From contig NZ_JACSPY010000001.1 of NCBI RefSeq assembly GCF_014836885.1, positions 186,001-250,000 on the forward strand: a DNA stretch of 64,000 nt. Direction: 5' to 3'. How positions within the stretch are numbered: the first letter of the stretch is position 1; every line of letters begins with the position of its first letter. Under the pieces are notes generated by a model. The model had not been told where the DNA came from. It made no database searches and worked only from the letters and a program-made list of their open reading frames with translations. A program made the position numbers and the translations under genes. Source of the DNA: Brevibacterium gallinarum (GTDB lineage: Bacteria > Actinomycetota > Actinomycetes > Actinomycetales > Brevibacteriaceae). Positions 47,577 through 59,825 of this stretch are shown piece after piece.

Positions 47577-50066
47577 ATGCATTCCATCCGGCGATTCCTC
47601 GTCGCAGCAGCCACCTCAGCAGCACTCATCGCCGCGCCCCTCTCCACCTCAGCGCTCGCCGCTCCGGCCCCGGGCGACACTGCCGTCGCCCCTGCCGCTG
47701 CAGACAGCAGCTGCGGTGAAGACGTCACCGACCTGTGGGACGACGTCCCCCAGGTCGGCAAGCGCAATGTCGTGACGACTGAGCATTCCGATTCAGTGGC
47801 GATGTGCCTGACCGGTGGTCAGATGCACATGTACAGCCTCGTCGACTGGGCACCGGAAGGGGGCAAGTACCGCCCGCACACCCGGCAGGCGGCGAGCTCG
47901 CTGTTCTTCAACGTCAATGACGCGCTGAAGATGACCCTGCCGGACGACCCGAAGTGGGAATTCACCGGAGCCGCCGGCAAGGAGGCATGGGTGGTTCCGC
48001 AGCAGCAAGACCACCAGGGCATCTGGGCCGGCTGGAACACCCAGGACATCAGGGACGCTGACGTCGACGGGCCGATCACCATGTCGATCGACCCGGCCAA
48101 GCCGAGTGTGCCCGAAGGTGCCCAGGTCGAGCTGTTCCAGTTCGGCACCTTCGGAGAAGCCAAGCGGATCCTGTCACTGTCCGACGATGCACACCGCACC
48201 TACCAGCAGATCCCCAACGCCCACGTCCACGCCAACTGGTCATTCACCCACCCGGGCATCTACAAGCTGCACTTCACCGCAACCGCCACCCCGAAGGGCG
48301 GGCAGCCGACGAGTGCCGGGCAAGACTACTACTTCGTCGTCGGTGACTACAGCGACTACGCCGACGAACTGACGGTGATTGACAACCCGCCGACTGAGGA
48401 CCCGACCGAGGATCCCACCGGTGAACCGACGGACGATCCCAGCCAGACTCCTCCTGAGGACAGCGATCTGCCGCGGGTGAGCATCAAGGGCGACCGCACC
48501 CACTACCGCGTCGGCGATCCGGCGAACTTCTCAGCCGTGCTGCAGGACAGCGACCGCATCGGCGTGCTGTACTGGGAGACCGCCGCAGCCGGTGCGAAGC
48601 ACTGGAACCGGCAGGGCAACAACGCCGACAACACGTACACGATCCGTGAGATCACCGACAAGCACGACGGTATGCGGGTGCGGGCGGTCTACCAGGTCGA
48701 CGGCGGGGGAATCGCCGCCTCGAACGAGTTCGTCATCACGGTCCGCGGCTCCGCGAAGGATGACTCCGGAGACACAGGCGATGACGAGCCCGGCGGCGAC
48801 GACACCACAGCACCTGACGAAACCGAATCGCCCGATGAGGGCGAGGGCTCTGATGGCGAGGGCTCTGAGTCCGAGGACAGGCAGGGCACAGACTCCAGCA
48901 GCAACGACTCGGGCAGCTCCGGCAGCGGTGCTGGCAGCTCCGGTTCCGGTGCCAGCGGAACCGGCGCCTCGGGAGCGGGACCCGGTGGCAAGACCTACGC
49001 CGTCTGCACCCCTGACTCGGCACCGAACGGACACGGCGGAACCGGGGCCTCCGGTGCCGGCGGAGCCGGAGGAGGTGCCGGCGGCGGTGCCGACGGTCAG
49101 GGCACCGAAGACGACGAAGCGCCCGCCGGTGAGCGCGTGCAGGTCTCCGATGGGCACTTCGACTTCGGCCCGCGGATGCGCGGCAACTCCGTCAAGGCAC
49201 AGCTCAAGGACGACCGTGAGGCACCGCCGACCTGGCGGGATCCAGCAGACGTCGAGTTCCTCATCGGCGATGCGGCCAAGCAGCCGCTGCCGGAGAAGGG
49301 CTTCGACTTCGTCGGCAACCCCGGCGACGAGGTGTGGATGATCAGCCAGGTGCAGCAGGCAGGTGTGCCGTGGCTGGGCTGGAACACCCAGGATCCCGAG
49401 CTCGTCAACAACGCCTCGGCTGTCAACATGCGTCTCGACGCCCTCAACGGGCCCGGCAAGATGAATGTGTTCGTCGGCGGCGGCGGCTTCGGCGGCAGCG
49501 ACGTCAAGCAGGTGTTCCAGAGCCCCGGTGACTCGTACGACATCCCGATGCGCACCCACGAGCACGGCTACTGGGTGTTCACCGCAGCCGGTCAGTACGC
49601 CGCTGACATCACCTTCACCGTCACGACCGCTGCCGGTGAGCAGCTGAGCGCCTCGGGCACCCTGCACTTCACCGTCGGCGGTGACGCCAACGCAGGCGGA
49701 GACGCCCACGCCGGCGGTGCTGTGGCGCAGGCCGCCGGCGCACAGCCGGGCCAGCCCGGCCAGCCGGGTCAGCCAGGTCAGCCGGGTCAGCCGGGAGATG
49801 CCGGCCAGCCGGGAGCCGATCCGAGCGCCTCAGCTGACCCGTCAGGTGCACCGGCCGGTTCCAGTACCTCGGGTGCGGCTGGCTCCGGGACGATGACCGA
49901 CAAGGACGGCAACCCGGTCCCAGCCGGTGCCAAGATCCGCTACGTCGACTGCTCCAACCTGCCGCGCACCGGCACTGATGCGATCGGCTACTACGTCGCC
50001 GGCGGCGCGGTGCTCATCGCCCTGGGCGTGGTCCTCCTGTCCGCGCGCCGGAAGGAAGACAGCTGA
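47577..50066 (+). CDS. LPXTG wall protein with two choice-of-anchor M repeats
   Basis: An 829-residue protein with signal peptide (FLVAAATSAALIAAPLSTSA, cleavage near ALA-APA). Repeat 1 (about 45-260) contains GWNTQD and NAHVHANW. Repeat 2 (about 520-705) contains GWNTQD and RTHEHGYW. Between them are a Pro/Thr linker, an Ig-like domain (300-395) and Gly/Ser-rich stalks. The C-terminus is LPRTG, a helix and ARRKEDS, a sortase signal. It heads the anchored-repeat ABC transporter operon and probably captures substrate at the wall. Gln-Pro-Gly repeats near residue 725 span the wall. Confidence 0.9.
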   Translation: MHSIRRFLVAAATSAALIAAPLSTSALAAPAPGDTAVAPAAADSSCGEDVTDLWDDVPQVGKRNVVTTEHSDSVAMCLTGGQMHMYSLVDWAPEGGKYRPHTRQAASSLFFNVNDALKMTLPDDPKWEFTGAAGKEAWVVPQQQDHQGIWAGWNTQDIRDADVDGPITMSIDPAKPSVPEGAQVELFQFGTFGEAKRILSLSDDAHRTYQQIPNAHVHANWSFTHPGIYKLHFTATATPKGGQPTSAGQDYYFVVGDYSDYADELTVIDNPPTEDPTEDPTGEPTDDPSQTPPEDSDLPRVSIKGDRTHYRVGDPANFSAVLQDSDRIGVLYWETAAAGAKHWNRQGNNADNTYTIREITDKHDGMRVRAVYQVDGGGIAASNEFVITVRGSAKDDSGDTGDDEPGGDDTTAPDETESPDEGEGSDGEGSESEDRQGTDSSSNDSGSSGSGAGSSGSGASGTGASGAGPGGKTYAVCTPDSAPNGHGGTGASGAGGAGGGAGGGADGQGTEDDEAPAGERVQVSDGHFDFGPRMRGNSVKAQLKDDREAPPTWRDPADVEFLIGDAAKQPLPEKGFDFVGNPGDEVWMISQVQQAGVPWLGWNTQDPELVNNASAVNMRLDALNGPGKMNVFVGGGGFGGSDVKQVFQSPGDSYDIPMRTHEHGYWVFTAAGQYAADITFTVTTAAGEQLSASGTLHFTVGGDANAGGDAHAGGAVAQAAGAQPGQPGQPGQPGQPGQPGDAGQPGADPSASADPSGAPAGSSTSGAAGSGTMTDKDGNPVPAGAKIRYVDCSNLPRTGTDAIGYYVAGGAVLIALGVVLLSARRKEDS

Positions 50067-50071
50067 GACGC

Positions 50072-51613
50072 ATGCGTCAGCTGGCCGCACTGTGCACGAC
50101 CCTGACCCTGACGCTCTCCGGGTGCGCGGCGAAGCCGCTGCTGAGCCCGCACCCGGAGGACGGCAGACTGCAGGTGGTGGCGACGACGAACGTCATCGCC
50201 GACATCGCCGCCCAGGTCGGGGGCGAGCACGTGCAGGTCGCCAGCCTCGTACCGCCGGGGGCGGACCCGCACTCCTATGAGCCGACGCTGCGCGATGTGC
50301 GCAACATCGTCTACGCCGACGTCGCGTTCTCCAACTATGTGCTGCTCGAAGAGCACAAGCTCATCAAGACCCTGGACTCCAACATCAGCCCGCAGGCGGC
50401 AAACGTCGCACTGGCCGAAGGTGCGGTGAAATACGCCGCCGAGGTGATCCCACTCGTCGAGGACGTCTCGCTCGACACCATCTGGCTGGGTCTGCGTGTT
50501 CACGGCGACGGCAGCCGGTTCGGCGCCGACCGCACCAGCGACATGCACCTGCGGCTGACCGGATTCTCCGGGCCGGGGACGATGCACGGCTTCCTCACCG
50601 AGGGCCTGGGCCAGACGTCGATGTACTTCGATACCAGTAACGGCGTCGATCCGAGTGAGGACGAGGCGGTGCTGCCGGCCAATGCGCACACGCATCTGAG
50701 CTGGGCGTTCTCCGCACCAGGCGTCTACACCGCGACCTTCGCCGGCAGCGTCCTGCCCAAGGCCGACGGGCCGCAGAAGCGGGTCGGGGAGGCGACGTTC
50801 ACCTTCGTCGTCGGGCAGGATCCCGCCCAGATCCCCGAGCTGGCCGGCCGTCAGCGGCTCAACGGCGGGCATGCCGATGTCACGATGAACCTCGATGACA
50901 GGGCCATGGAGATCGTCTACGACGACACCAGAGGCGGGACGGTCGAGCACCGTCACATCCCCGCCTCCGATGCCGTCATCGAGGTGACGAACAAGGCCTG
51001 GCAGGAGATCCCGTCTGGTGCCGGGTTCCTCGGGCCGAAAGGGACCTCGGTGCACCTGCTGCCCCAGGCAGTGCTCGGCAAGCACGTGCACGGTGAGATC
51101 GACCCGCACCTGTGGCATTCGGTGACGAACGCGATCGCCTACGCCAAGCTCATCCGCGACACCTTCATCGCCGCAGACCCCGAGCACCGCGACGAGTACC
51201 ACGCCACCGCCGAGGCCTACATCGACCGGCTCGATGCGCTCGATGACGAGGTGCGGCAGACGATCGCCGAGATCCCCGAGTCCCGCCGCCACTTGGTGAC
51301 CACGCACGATGCGTTCGCCTACCTGGCCAAGGACTACGACATCCCGGTCGCCGGCTTCGTCACCCCGAACCCGTCGACCGAACCGTCGATCTCCGACATG
51401 GTGAGGCTCACCGACACGGTGCGCAACCTCAAAGTGCCTGCCGTGTTCCTCGAACCCCAGCTTGCCGCCCGCGCGCAGACGCTGCGCGAACTCGCCGCTG
51501 TCACCGGCATCGACGTCTGCCCGATCTACTCCGATGCCTTCGACGCAACCGTTACGACCTATGAAGAGCTCATGCGCTTCAACGCCCGATCACTCAAGAG
51601 GTGCCTGTCATGA
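50072..51613 (+). CDS. Anchored-repeat ABC transporter, ZnuA-like substrate-binding lipoprotein
   Basis: A 513-residue protein, ATG 50072. Lipobox LSGC ends the signal peptide. The N-lobe (VVATTNVIADIAAQVGGEHV, then PGADPHSYEPT) and C-lobe (HGEIDPHLWHSV, STEPSISDM, YSDAFD) supply the four metal ligands His, His, Glu, Asp. Between them (about residues 125-250) a choice-of-anchor-M-like repeat with NAHTHLSW is inserted. It matches the anchored-repeat substrate-binding family. It probably imports Mn, Zn or Fe. It overlaps the next gene by ATGA. Confidence 0.9.
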   Translation: MRQLAALCTTLTLTLSGCAAKPLLSPHPEDGRLQVVATTNVIADIAAQVGGEHVQVASLVPPGADPHSYEPTLRDVRNIVYADVAFSNYVLLEEHKLIKTLDSNISPQAANVALAEGAVKYAAEVIPLVEDVSLDTIWLGLRVHGDGSRFGADRTSDMHLRLTGFSGPGTMHGFLTEGLGQTSMYFDTSNGVDPSEDEAVLPANAHTHLSWAFSAPGVYTATFAGSVLPKADGPQKRVGEATFTFVVGQDPAQIPELAGRQRLNGGHADVTMNLDDRAMEIVYDDTRGGTVEHRHIPASDAVIEVTNKAWQEIPSGAGFLGPKGTSVHLLPQAVLGKHVHGEIDPHLWHSVTNAIAYAKLIRDTFIAADPEHRDEYHATAEAYIDRLDALDDEVRQTIAEIPESRRHLVTTHDAFAYLAKDYDIPVAGFVTPNPSTEPSISDMVRLTDTVRNLKVPAVFLEPQLAARAQTLRELAAVTGIDVCPIYSDAFDATVTTYEELMRFNARSLKRCLS

Positions 51614-52575
51614 CCATCCGCTCCGTTTTCAGCTCCGCGTGCCTCGCCGCTGCCCTCGTCATCGGCCCGGCCGCCGTGCCGGCACTTGCCCAGCCTGCCG
51701 AGGACCCCAACCTCGAGCAGACCGTCACCGGTGAGGAGAAGCTCGTCGATGACGCGGCCGTCCTCGACGCCGGCCATGTCGACATCGGCCCCAAGGAGGT
51801 CGGCGAGGAATTCCAGCTCGTCATGCGCGATGACACCCAGGCCCCGCCGGTGTGGCGCAGCCTCGACAAGACCGTGCTCAAGGTCAACGACGCGGGCGCG
51901 AAGATGCCGATGCCCGAAGATGAGCAGTACTCCTTCATCGGTGCTGAGCCCGGCGAGGACGTGTGGCTGATCCCGCAGGTCGAGAAGCCCGGGCTCATCT
52001 GGGTCGGCTGGAACACCCAGGACCCGGCGTTCACGCAGACCGCCCAGCGCGGCATGAACCTCGAATACCACGGCATGCAGGGACCCGGTGACATGGTGCT
52101 GTACCTGCAGAACGGCAGCTTCGGCGCACCCGAACAGCTGTGGGACTCCCGGAAGGGTGCCGATCAGAAGATCTTCGTCGAGAACAACACCCACACCCAC
52201 GCCAACTGGGTCTTCACCGAACCCGGCGTGTACCCCCTCGACATCGGCGTGTCCTTCACCGACGCCGCCGGCAACGAGGTCTCCTCCCGGCAGGTGCTGC
52301 GCCTGGCCGTCGGCGATGCAGCCAGCACCGATGAGGCGATGAGCGCCGAGTACACCGGTGATCAGGCTGGCGGCGCAGGCGACGCTGCCGGTGCGGATGA
52401 GGCCGATGCCGGCGCCGAGGCGGGGGCCGGCGGGGCGGCCGATCCGCTCATGTTCGTGCTGCTGGGTGTCGGTGCCGTGCTCATCGTCGTCGCCGCCATC
52501 GCCGTCATCGGCACTGCACGCGCCAAGAAGCGCGCCGCAGCAGCCCAGCGCTCCGGACCGGGGGCCGGCCAGTGA
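51610..52575 (+). CDS. Membrane-anchored choice-of-anchor M protein
   Basis: A 321-residue protein, ATG 51610. It has a signal peptide (SSACLAAALVIGPAAVPALA), then one repeat with GWNTQD and NNTHTHANW. An Ala/Gly/Asp-rich linker and a C-terminal TM helix (LMFVLLGVGAVLIVVAAIAV) with AKKRAAAAQRS follow. It lacks LPXTG, so it sits in the membrane below the wall protein, between it and the lipoprotein. It overlaps the neighbour genes by ATGA and GTGA. Confidence 0.85.
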   Translation: MTIRSVFSSACLAAALVIGPAAVPALAQPAEDPNLEQTVTGEEKLVDDAAVLDAGHVDIGPKEVGEEFQLVMRDDTQAPPVWRSLDKTVLKVNDAGAKMPMPEDEQYSFIGAEPGEDVWLIPQVEKPGLIWVGWNTQDPAFTQTAQRGMNLEYHGMQGPGDMVLYLQNGSFGAPEQLWDSRKGADQKIFVENNTHTHANWVFTEPGVYPLDIGVSFTDAAGNEVSSRQVLRLAVGDAASTDEAMSAEYTGDQAGGAGDAAGADEADAGAEAGAGGAADPLMFVLLGVGAVLIVVAAIAVIGTARAKKRAAAAQRSGPGAGQ

Positions 52576-53429
52576 GACGGGCAGACGTCACCAGCCCGGC
52601 CACCGCCGCAGGCCCGGACCAGGCAGACACCCCCGCAGGCCCGGACCAGGCGCGAACCGGCCCGGGAACGGCGGCCACCGCCTCGGGCGCGGCACTGACG
52701 GTCACCGAGCTCACCGTCGACCTCGGCGGCAGGCCGGTGCTCACCGGCCTGAACCTCACCGTCGGCCACGGCCAGTTCCTCGGGCTGCTCGGCCCCAACG
52801 GTGCGGGCAAGACGACGCTGCTGCGCGCAATCCTCGGACTCCTCCCGCACCGCGGGGACATCCGCGTCGCCGGCAAGCCGGCTGCGGCACTGCGCGGGCG
52901 GATCGGGTATGTGCCTCAGCGCCACGAATTCACCTGGGACTTCCCGATCAGCGTCGAAGACGTCGTGCTCACCGGCCGGTCCTCACGCCTCGGCTGGCTG
53001 CGCCGGCCCCAGGTCGCCGACTACCAGGCCGTCAACACCGCACTCGCCCAGGTCGAACTCGACCACGTGCGCAAGCGCCCGGTCGCTGAACTCTCCGGCG
53101 GGCAGCGTCAGCGGGTGCTCGTCGCCCGCGCGCTGGCGATGGACTCCCAGCTGCTGCTCCTCGACGAACCGTTCACCGGCGTCGACATGCCGACCGCCGA
53201 ACTGCTCACCGCGCTCTTCGGCCGGCTCGCAGCAGACGGCCGCACCGTCATCATGTCCACCCACGACCTGCCAGCGGCGATGGCGACGTGCACGCAGATC
53301 GCGCTGCTGCGCGGAACCATCCGCTGCCACGGCACCCCCGATGAGGTCCGCGACCCTCAGGCCTGGATGGACACCTTCAGCGTCTCAGCGACCTCACCGC
53401 TTCTCACCAGCATCGGACTGACCACATGA
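52572..53429 (+). CDS. Anchored-repeat ABC transporter, ATP-binding protein
   Basis: A 285-residue protein, GTG 52572 overlapping the previous stop. The first 38 residues are a Pro/Gly/Thr-rich extension with a PDQA repeat and no counterpart in ZnuC. The core is canonical: Walker A GPNGAGKTT (near 74), Q-loop YVPQRHEFTWDFPI, LSGGQRQRV signature, Walker B LLLLDEP, and H-loop MSTHDL. It energises import through the permease next door. Confidence 0.92.
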   Translation: MRRADVTSPATAAGPDQADTPAGPDQARTGPGTAATASGAALTVTELTVDLGGRPVLTGLNLTVGHGQFLGLLGPNGAGKTTLLRAILGLLPHRGDIRVAGKPAAALRGRIGYVPQRHEFTWDFPISVEDVVLTGRSSRLGWLRRPQVADYQAVNTALAQVELDHVRKRPVAELSGGQRQRVLVARALAMDSQLLLLDEPFTGVDMPTAELLTALFGRLAADGRTVIMSTHDLPAAMATCTQIALLRGTIRCHGTPDEVRDPQAWMDTFSVSATSPLLTSIGLTT

Positions 53430-54284
53430 GCTTCTTCGACTTCCTCGCCGACCTCACCAACCCGATGCTCGCCTTCCTGCCCAAGGCGCTGCTCATGGCG
53501 GTTATGGCCTCGATCATCTGCGGCGTCGTCGGCACCTACGTCGTGCTGCGCGGCATGTCCTTCATCGGCGACGCCGTTGCCCACTCGGTGTTTCCCGGCC
53601 TGGCGATCGCCTTCGTGCTGCAGGGCTCGCTCGTCCTCGGCGGGGCAGTGGCCGGCGTGTGCACCGCGATCCTCGTGGCGATCTTCTCCCAGCACCGCCG
53701 GCTGAAGGAGGACAGCATCATCGGCGTGTTCTTCGTCGCCGCCTTCGCCGCCGGCATCGTCATCATCTCCCGGGCCCCCGGCTACGCCGGCTCCCTGACG
53801 GACTTCCTGTTCGGCTCCATCACCGGCATCCCCACCCGCGACGTCTACACCGTCGCGATCACCGGGGCGCTCATCATCACGCTGCTCGTCGTGCTGCACA
53901 AGGAACTCGTCGCCGTCAGCCTCGACCGCGACTTCGCCCGCGCCATGGGCCTGCCGGTGTTCTGGCTCGACATCGTCCTCTACGTGCTCGTCACCCTGGC
54001 GATCGTCGTGTCCGTGCAGACCATCGGCAACATCCTCGTCCTCGCCCTGCTCATCACCCCGGCCGCCGCCGCCCGCCTGCTGACCGACCGGCTCGTGACG
54101 ATGATGATCCTTGCCCCCGTCATCGGCGCGCTCGGCGCATTCGCCGGCCTGTACCTGTCATGGGGCTTCGACCTGCCCGTCGGCGGCACCATCGTCCTCG
54201 TGCTCACCGCGGTGTTCCTGCTGCTGTGGATGTTCGCCCCACGCCACGGCCTGCTGCAGCGCAGCCGCCAGCGGGTGGTCGCCC

Positions 54285-54292
<8 letters not shown>
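53426..54292 (+). CDS. Anchored-repeat ABC transporter, permease
   Basis: A 288-residue protein, ATG 53426 (ATGA overlap). It belongs to the ZnuB/MntB-type family (ABC-3), with about eight hydrophobic segments. RGMSFIGDAVAHSVFPGLAI and DRDFARAMGLPVFWLDIVLY are the typical coupling-helix and core motifs. It forms the membrane channel with the upstream ATPase. It overlaps the next gene by 8 bp. Confidence 0.92.
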
Positions 54293-56398
<2,106 letters not shown>

Positions 56399-56402
<4 letters not shown>

Positions 56403-57256
56403 AGCCGACCCGCCTGCGCGCCATCGGGCTCATCGCCTTCGGGCTGAGCCTGGCCGTGCTCACGATGCTCTTCCTCAGCGACCTCGTCGGCGCCCACCAG
56501 CGGGCGAGCGCCCAGTCACCGCACGACCCGCGCCCCACCGCCGAGGCGGTGCCCACCCCAGCACAGGACGCACCGGCCGGCCCGGACGCCGGTGGCGGAG
56601 CAGATGACGCCCAACTGCAGCGCACCCAGGTGTCCTCCCAGTGGATCGCCGACCAGTCCAGGCGCACCGGCATCCCCGCCCGGGTGCTGCAGAGCTATGT
56701 CGCAGCCGAGATCTGGGCGGCCCGCCAGTTCCCGCAGTGCGGGCTGCGCTGGAACACCCTGGCCGGCATCGGGTTCGTCGAATCCGCCCACGGCACCCTC
56801 GGCGGCACCTCGGTGACAGCCGCAGGAACTGCCGCCCAGCCGATCATCGGCCCACAGCTCAACGGCCGCGGACTGGCCCGCATCACCGACACCGACGGCG
56901 GCAGACTCGATCAGGACCGCGACTTCGACCGGGCAATCGGGCCGATGCAGTTCCTGCCGGCGACCTGGCAGGCTTTCGGCATCGACGGCAACGGCGACGG
57001 CACCGCGGACGCCCAGAACATCGACGACGCCACCGCCTCGGCGGCGAAGTACCTGTGCACCGGCCAGCGGAACCTCGCCACCCCGGAGGGCTGGACCCAG
57101 GCGATCCTCGCCTACAACCCATCCGATGCCTACGTGCGCGCGGTCTTCGACGCCGCCAACCGCACCGCCCACGCCAGCAGCGGCGCCCCGCTCACGCCAC
57201 CGCCGGCAGCGGACAGCACCCAGCCGCCGGGCACCCGTGACCCGGGCACCGGCTGA
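56399..57256 (+). CDS. Membrane-anchored lytic transglycosylase (MltB/SLT-2 type)
   Basis: A 285-residue protein, ATG 56399 (ATGA overlap). One TM helix (GLIAFGLSLAVLTMLFLSDL), a Pro/Ala linker, then the catalytic domain from IPARVLQSYVAAEIW to AYVRAVFDAAN. The catalytic Glu lies in GIGFVESAHG, and AIGPMQFLPATWQAFGID is the usual companion motif. It cuts peptidoglycan glycan strands, probably making room for the large surface proteins. Two Cys may form a disulfide. Confidence 0.85.
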
Positions 57257-57357
57257 GAGGCGGGGGAAATCCCCACCTGAGGCGGCGGGCACCTCCATCC
57301 CGGCAGCTCGTGGCAGCGACGAGAGTGGAAGCACAGCTTCGACCTTGAGGAGTCGCC

Positions 57358-58272
57358 ATGACCATCCCGGCTGTCGCTGCCGCACCCGCCCGCACCCCGG
57401 ACAGCTCAGCCCGCGATCGCGTGGAGGCTGCCGCAAGCATCCCCGCTGACGTCACCGCCATCGGCGCCGTCCTGCTGCTCATCAGCACCGCTGCGGTCGT
57501 GCCGTTCTGGCTCGGCGCCGATCCCGGGCTCCTGCCGGTCGTCATCCTCGCCGTCGCCTGGACCCCCGCCCTTGTGTGCTTCATCGCCCACCGCATCACC
57601 CGGCTGCGATCCGCGCCCGAGGCGGCGGTGCGCTTTCGCCGGCAGGCGGTGCTGACGAGCGGGCATCCATGGCGCGGCAGTCTCGCAGCGGTCCTGGTGC
57701 TGCTGTCGGTTGCGGCGGTGTCGACCGGCATCGGCGCGCTGGCCGGCTGGCAGCCGCTGGACATCGGCACGGACGCACCGGCAGTCCTCACGCTGCTGCC
57801 GCTGGCAGCAGGGCTGATGGCCATCCAGGTCACGGGTGAGGAGATCGCCTGGCGCGGCTACCTGCACACCCGGCTCGCAGGCCTCGGCACCGGCACCGCG
57901 GCAGGGGGGATCGCGGTGTTCTGGGTGCTCTGGCATGCCCCGCTCATGCTGACGTACCTGCACCTGGGCGAGATGAGCGAGCGGGCTGTGATCGTCACGC
58001 TCATGAACCTCGGGCTCGCCTCTCTGACGCTGTCCGCCCTGCGGGTGCTCAGCGGTTCGGTGGTCCCGGCGATCATCGCCCACACGGTGCTCAACACCGT
58101 CTTCGTCTTCATCGCCTCGAACCTCGTGGTTGCGCAGACGGGCCTGTCAGACACCGCCTTCTGGCTCACCGCGGCCACCGGCTGGGCGTGCTGGGCGATC
58201 GCAGCTCTTGGACTGGCGATCGCCCAGCAGCGCCGCACTCACCGGCAGGAGGCCGGTCAGCTCACCTTCTGA
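57358..58272 (+). CDS. CPBP family intramembrane metalloprotease
   Basis: A 304-residue protein, ATG 57358 with GAGGAG upstream. About eight TM helices. Motifs of the CAAX/bacteriocin-processing family are in order: GEEIAWRGYL (near 161), FWVLWHAPLM and IAHTVLNTVF. These supply the Glu/His metal ligands. Substrate is unknown. Its 3' end overlaps that of tctA by 16 bp in convergent orientation. Confidence 0.85.
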   Translation: MTIPAVAAAPARTPDSSARDRVEAAASIPADVTAIGAVLLLISTAAVVPFWLGADPGLLPVVILAVAWTPALVCFIAHRITRLRSAPEAAVRFRRQAVLTSGHPWRGSLAAVLVLLSVAAVSTGIGALAGWQPLDIGTDAPAVLTLLPLAAGLMAIQVTGEEIAWRGYLHTRLAGLGTGTAAGGIAVFWVLWHAPLMLTYLHLGEMSERAVIVTLMNLGLASLTLSALRVLSGSVVPAIIAHTVLNTVFVFIASNLVVAQTGLSDTAFWLTAATGWACWAIAALGLAIAQQRRTHRQEAGQLTF

Positions 58273-59825
58273 TCCTCCGCGTGCTCGGCCTCAGCATCAG
58301 CCGAGGCCGAGGCCCCGCCGATGTCGCCGACCCGGCGGCCGCGCAGCCGGCCGATCATCGTGTAGACGAGTGCGGCGGCGAGCACGATGTAGAGGATGAT
58401 CGACAGCGGCGAGGAGAAGAAGGTGGCGTAGCTGCCGCCGGAGCTCAGCAGCGCATCGCGGAAGTTCGTCTCCGCCAGCGGGCCGAGCACCATTCCGATC
58501 ATGAGCGGGGCCAACGGCACTCCGTAGCGGCGCAGCACGAGACCGAGGACGGCGATGACGAGCAGCAGCGCCAGGTCGAACACCGACGAGGAGGTCGCGT
58601 AGACGCCCAGGCCGCAGAACACGGCGATGCCGGCGTACAGGTGCGGGGCCGGGATCTTCATGAGGCTCGCCCACACGCTGGCCAGCGGCAGGTTGAGGAT
58701 GAGCAGCACGATCATCGCGATGAAGAACGACGCCAGCAGTGCCCACACGAGCTCAGGTGCCCGGTCGAACAGCAGCGGGCCGGGCTGCAGACCGAACTGG
58801 CGCAGTGCCGCCAGCATGATCGCTGCGGTCGCTGAGATCGGCAGGCCGAGGGCCAGCAGGGCGCCGATGGCCATCGCCGTCGTCGCGTTGCCCGCCGCCT
58901 CGGGGCCGGCGATGCCGCGGATGGCACCGCGCCCGAACTGCGGGTCCCTGCGGTTCCTGTCGAGGCGCTTCTCCAGCCCGTAGGACAGGAAGGTCGGCAC
59001 ATCGGCACCGCCGACCGGGATGACGCCGAAGGGCAGGCCGATCGCGGTGCCGCGCAGCCAGGCCGGCATCGACTCACGGAATTCCGATCGCGACAGGAAC
59101 GGCCGGCCGGTCTCAGGGGTCTGCGTCAGGTGCTCGGTGCGCCGGATCCGGGAGGCGATGTGGAACACTTCGCCGAGGGCGAGGATCGCAACGGTGACGG
59201 TGACGAGTGAGATGCCGTCGAACAGTCCGGGCAGACCGAAGGTCATCCTCTCTGTGCCGGAGACCGAGTCGATGCCCACCAGTGAGATGCCCACGCCGAG
59301 CACGAGGGCCGAAAGCCCCTTGAGCACCGAGTCGGCCACGACCGAGGAGGTTGCGACGAAGGCGAAGAGGGCCAGGGCGGTGTATTCGGCGGGCCCGAAG
59401 TTCGTGGCGAAGTCCGCCAGCGCCGGAGCGAAGAACACGACGACGACTGCGGAGACGATGCCGCCGATGAACGCGCCGATCGCCGCGGCCGCCAGCGCCT
59501 GCGGGGCGCGGCCTGCCTTGGCCATCCGGTGTCCTTCGATCGAGGTGGCGATCGCTGATGGCTGGCCGGGGGTGCCGGCGAGGATGCCCATCGTCGAGTC
59601 GCCGAACAGCCCGCCGAAGTACACCCCGGACATGAGGATGAGCGCACCGGCCGGGTCGAGGGCAAAGGTCATCGGCAGCAGCAGCGCGACCGCCATCGAC
59701 GAGCCGAGACCGGGCAGCACGCCGACCGCGGTGCCGAGCAGGCAGCCGACGAACACCCACAGGAGGTTCATCGGGGTGACGGCCTCGGCGAAGCCGCCGA
59801 AGAGGGACATGAGACTGTCAAGCAT
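58257..59825 (-). CDS. tctA: Tripartite tricarboxylate transporter, large membrane subunit TctA
   Basis: A 522-residue protein, ATG 59825 overlapping the tctB stop (TGATG). About 12 TM helices, with the family motifs GTAVGVLPGLGSSMAVALLL, PGQPSAIATSIEGHRMAKAG and the second-half copy GIAGPEAAGNATTAMAIGAL. It forms the sodium-linked permease with TctB, fed by the binding protein TctC. Confidence 0.92.
   Translation of the reverse strand: MLDSLMSLFGGFAEAVTPMNLLWVFVGCLLGTAVGVLPGLGSSMAVALLLPMTFALDPAGALILMSGVYFGGLFGDSTMGILAGTPGQPSAIATSIEGHRMAKAGRAPQALAAAAIGAFIGGIVSAVVVVFFAPALADFATNFGPAEYTALALFAFVATSSVVADSVLKGLSALVLGVGISLVGIDSVSGTERMTFGLPGLFDGISLVTVTVAILALGEVFHIASRIRRTEHLTQTPETGRPFLSRSEFRESMPAWLRGTAIGLPFGVIPVGGADVPTFLSYGLEKRLDRNRRDPQFGRGAIRGIAGPEAAGNATTAMAIGALLALGLPISATAAIMLAALRQFGLQPGPLLFDRAPELVWALLASFFIAMIVLLILNLPLASVWASLMKIPAPHLYAGIAVFCGLGVYATSSSVFDLALLLVIAVLGLVLRRYGVPLAPLMIGMVLGPLAETNFRDALLSSGGSYATFFSSPLSIILYIVLAAALVYTMIGRLRGRRVGDIGGASASADAEAEHAEDQKVS

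Noticed and set aside
47321-47767. Minus frame upstream of the wall-protein gene
   Set aside because: It overlaps the signal peptide and promoter region of the operon and has no domain or ribosome-binding site.
49690-49830. Collagen-like domain in the wall protein
   Set aside because: The Gln-Pro-Gly run is short and followed by Ala/Asp/Pro text; it fits a wall-spanning linker rather than a collagen triple helix.
57257-57357. Terminator GGGG-AAAT-CCCC after the transglycosylase gene
   Set aside because: The stem is only 4-5 bp and no T run follows.
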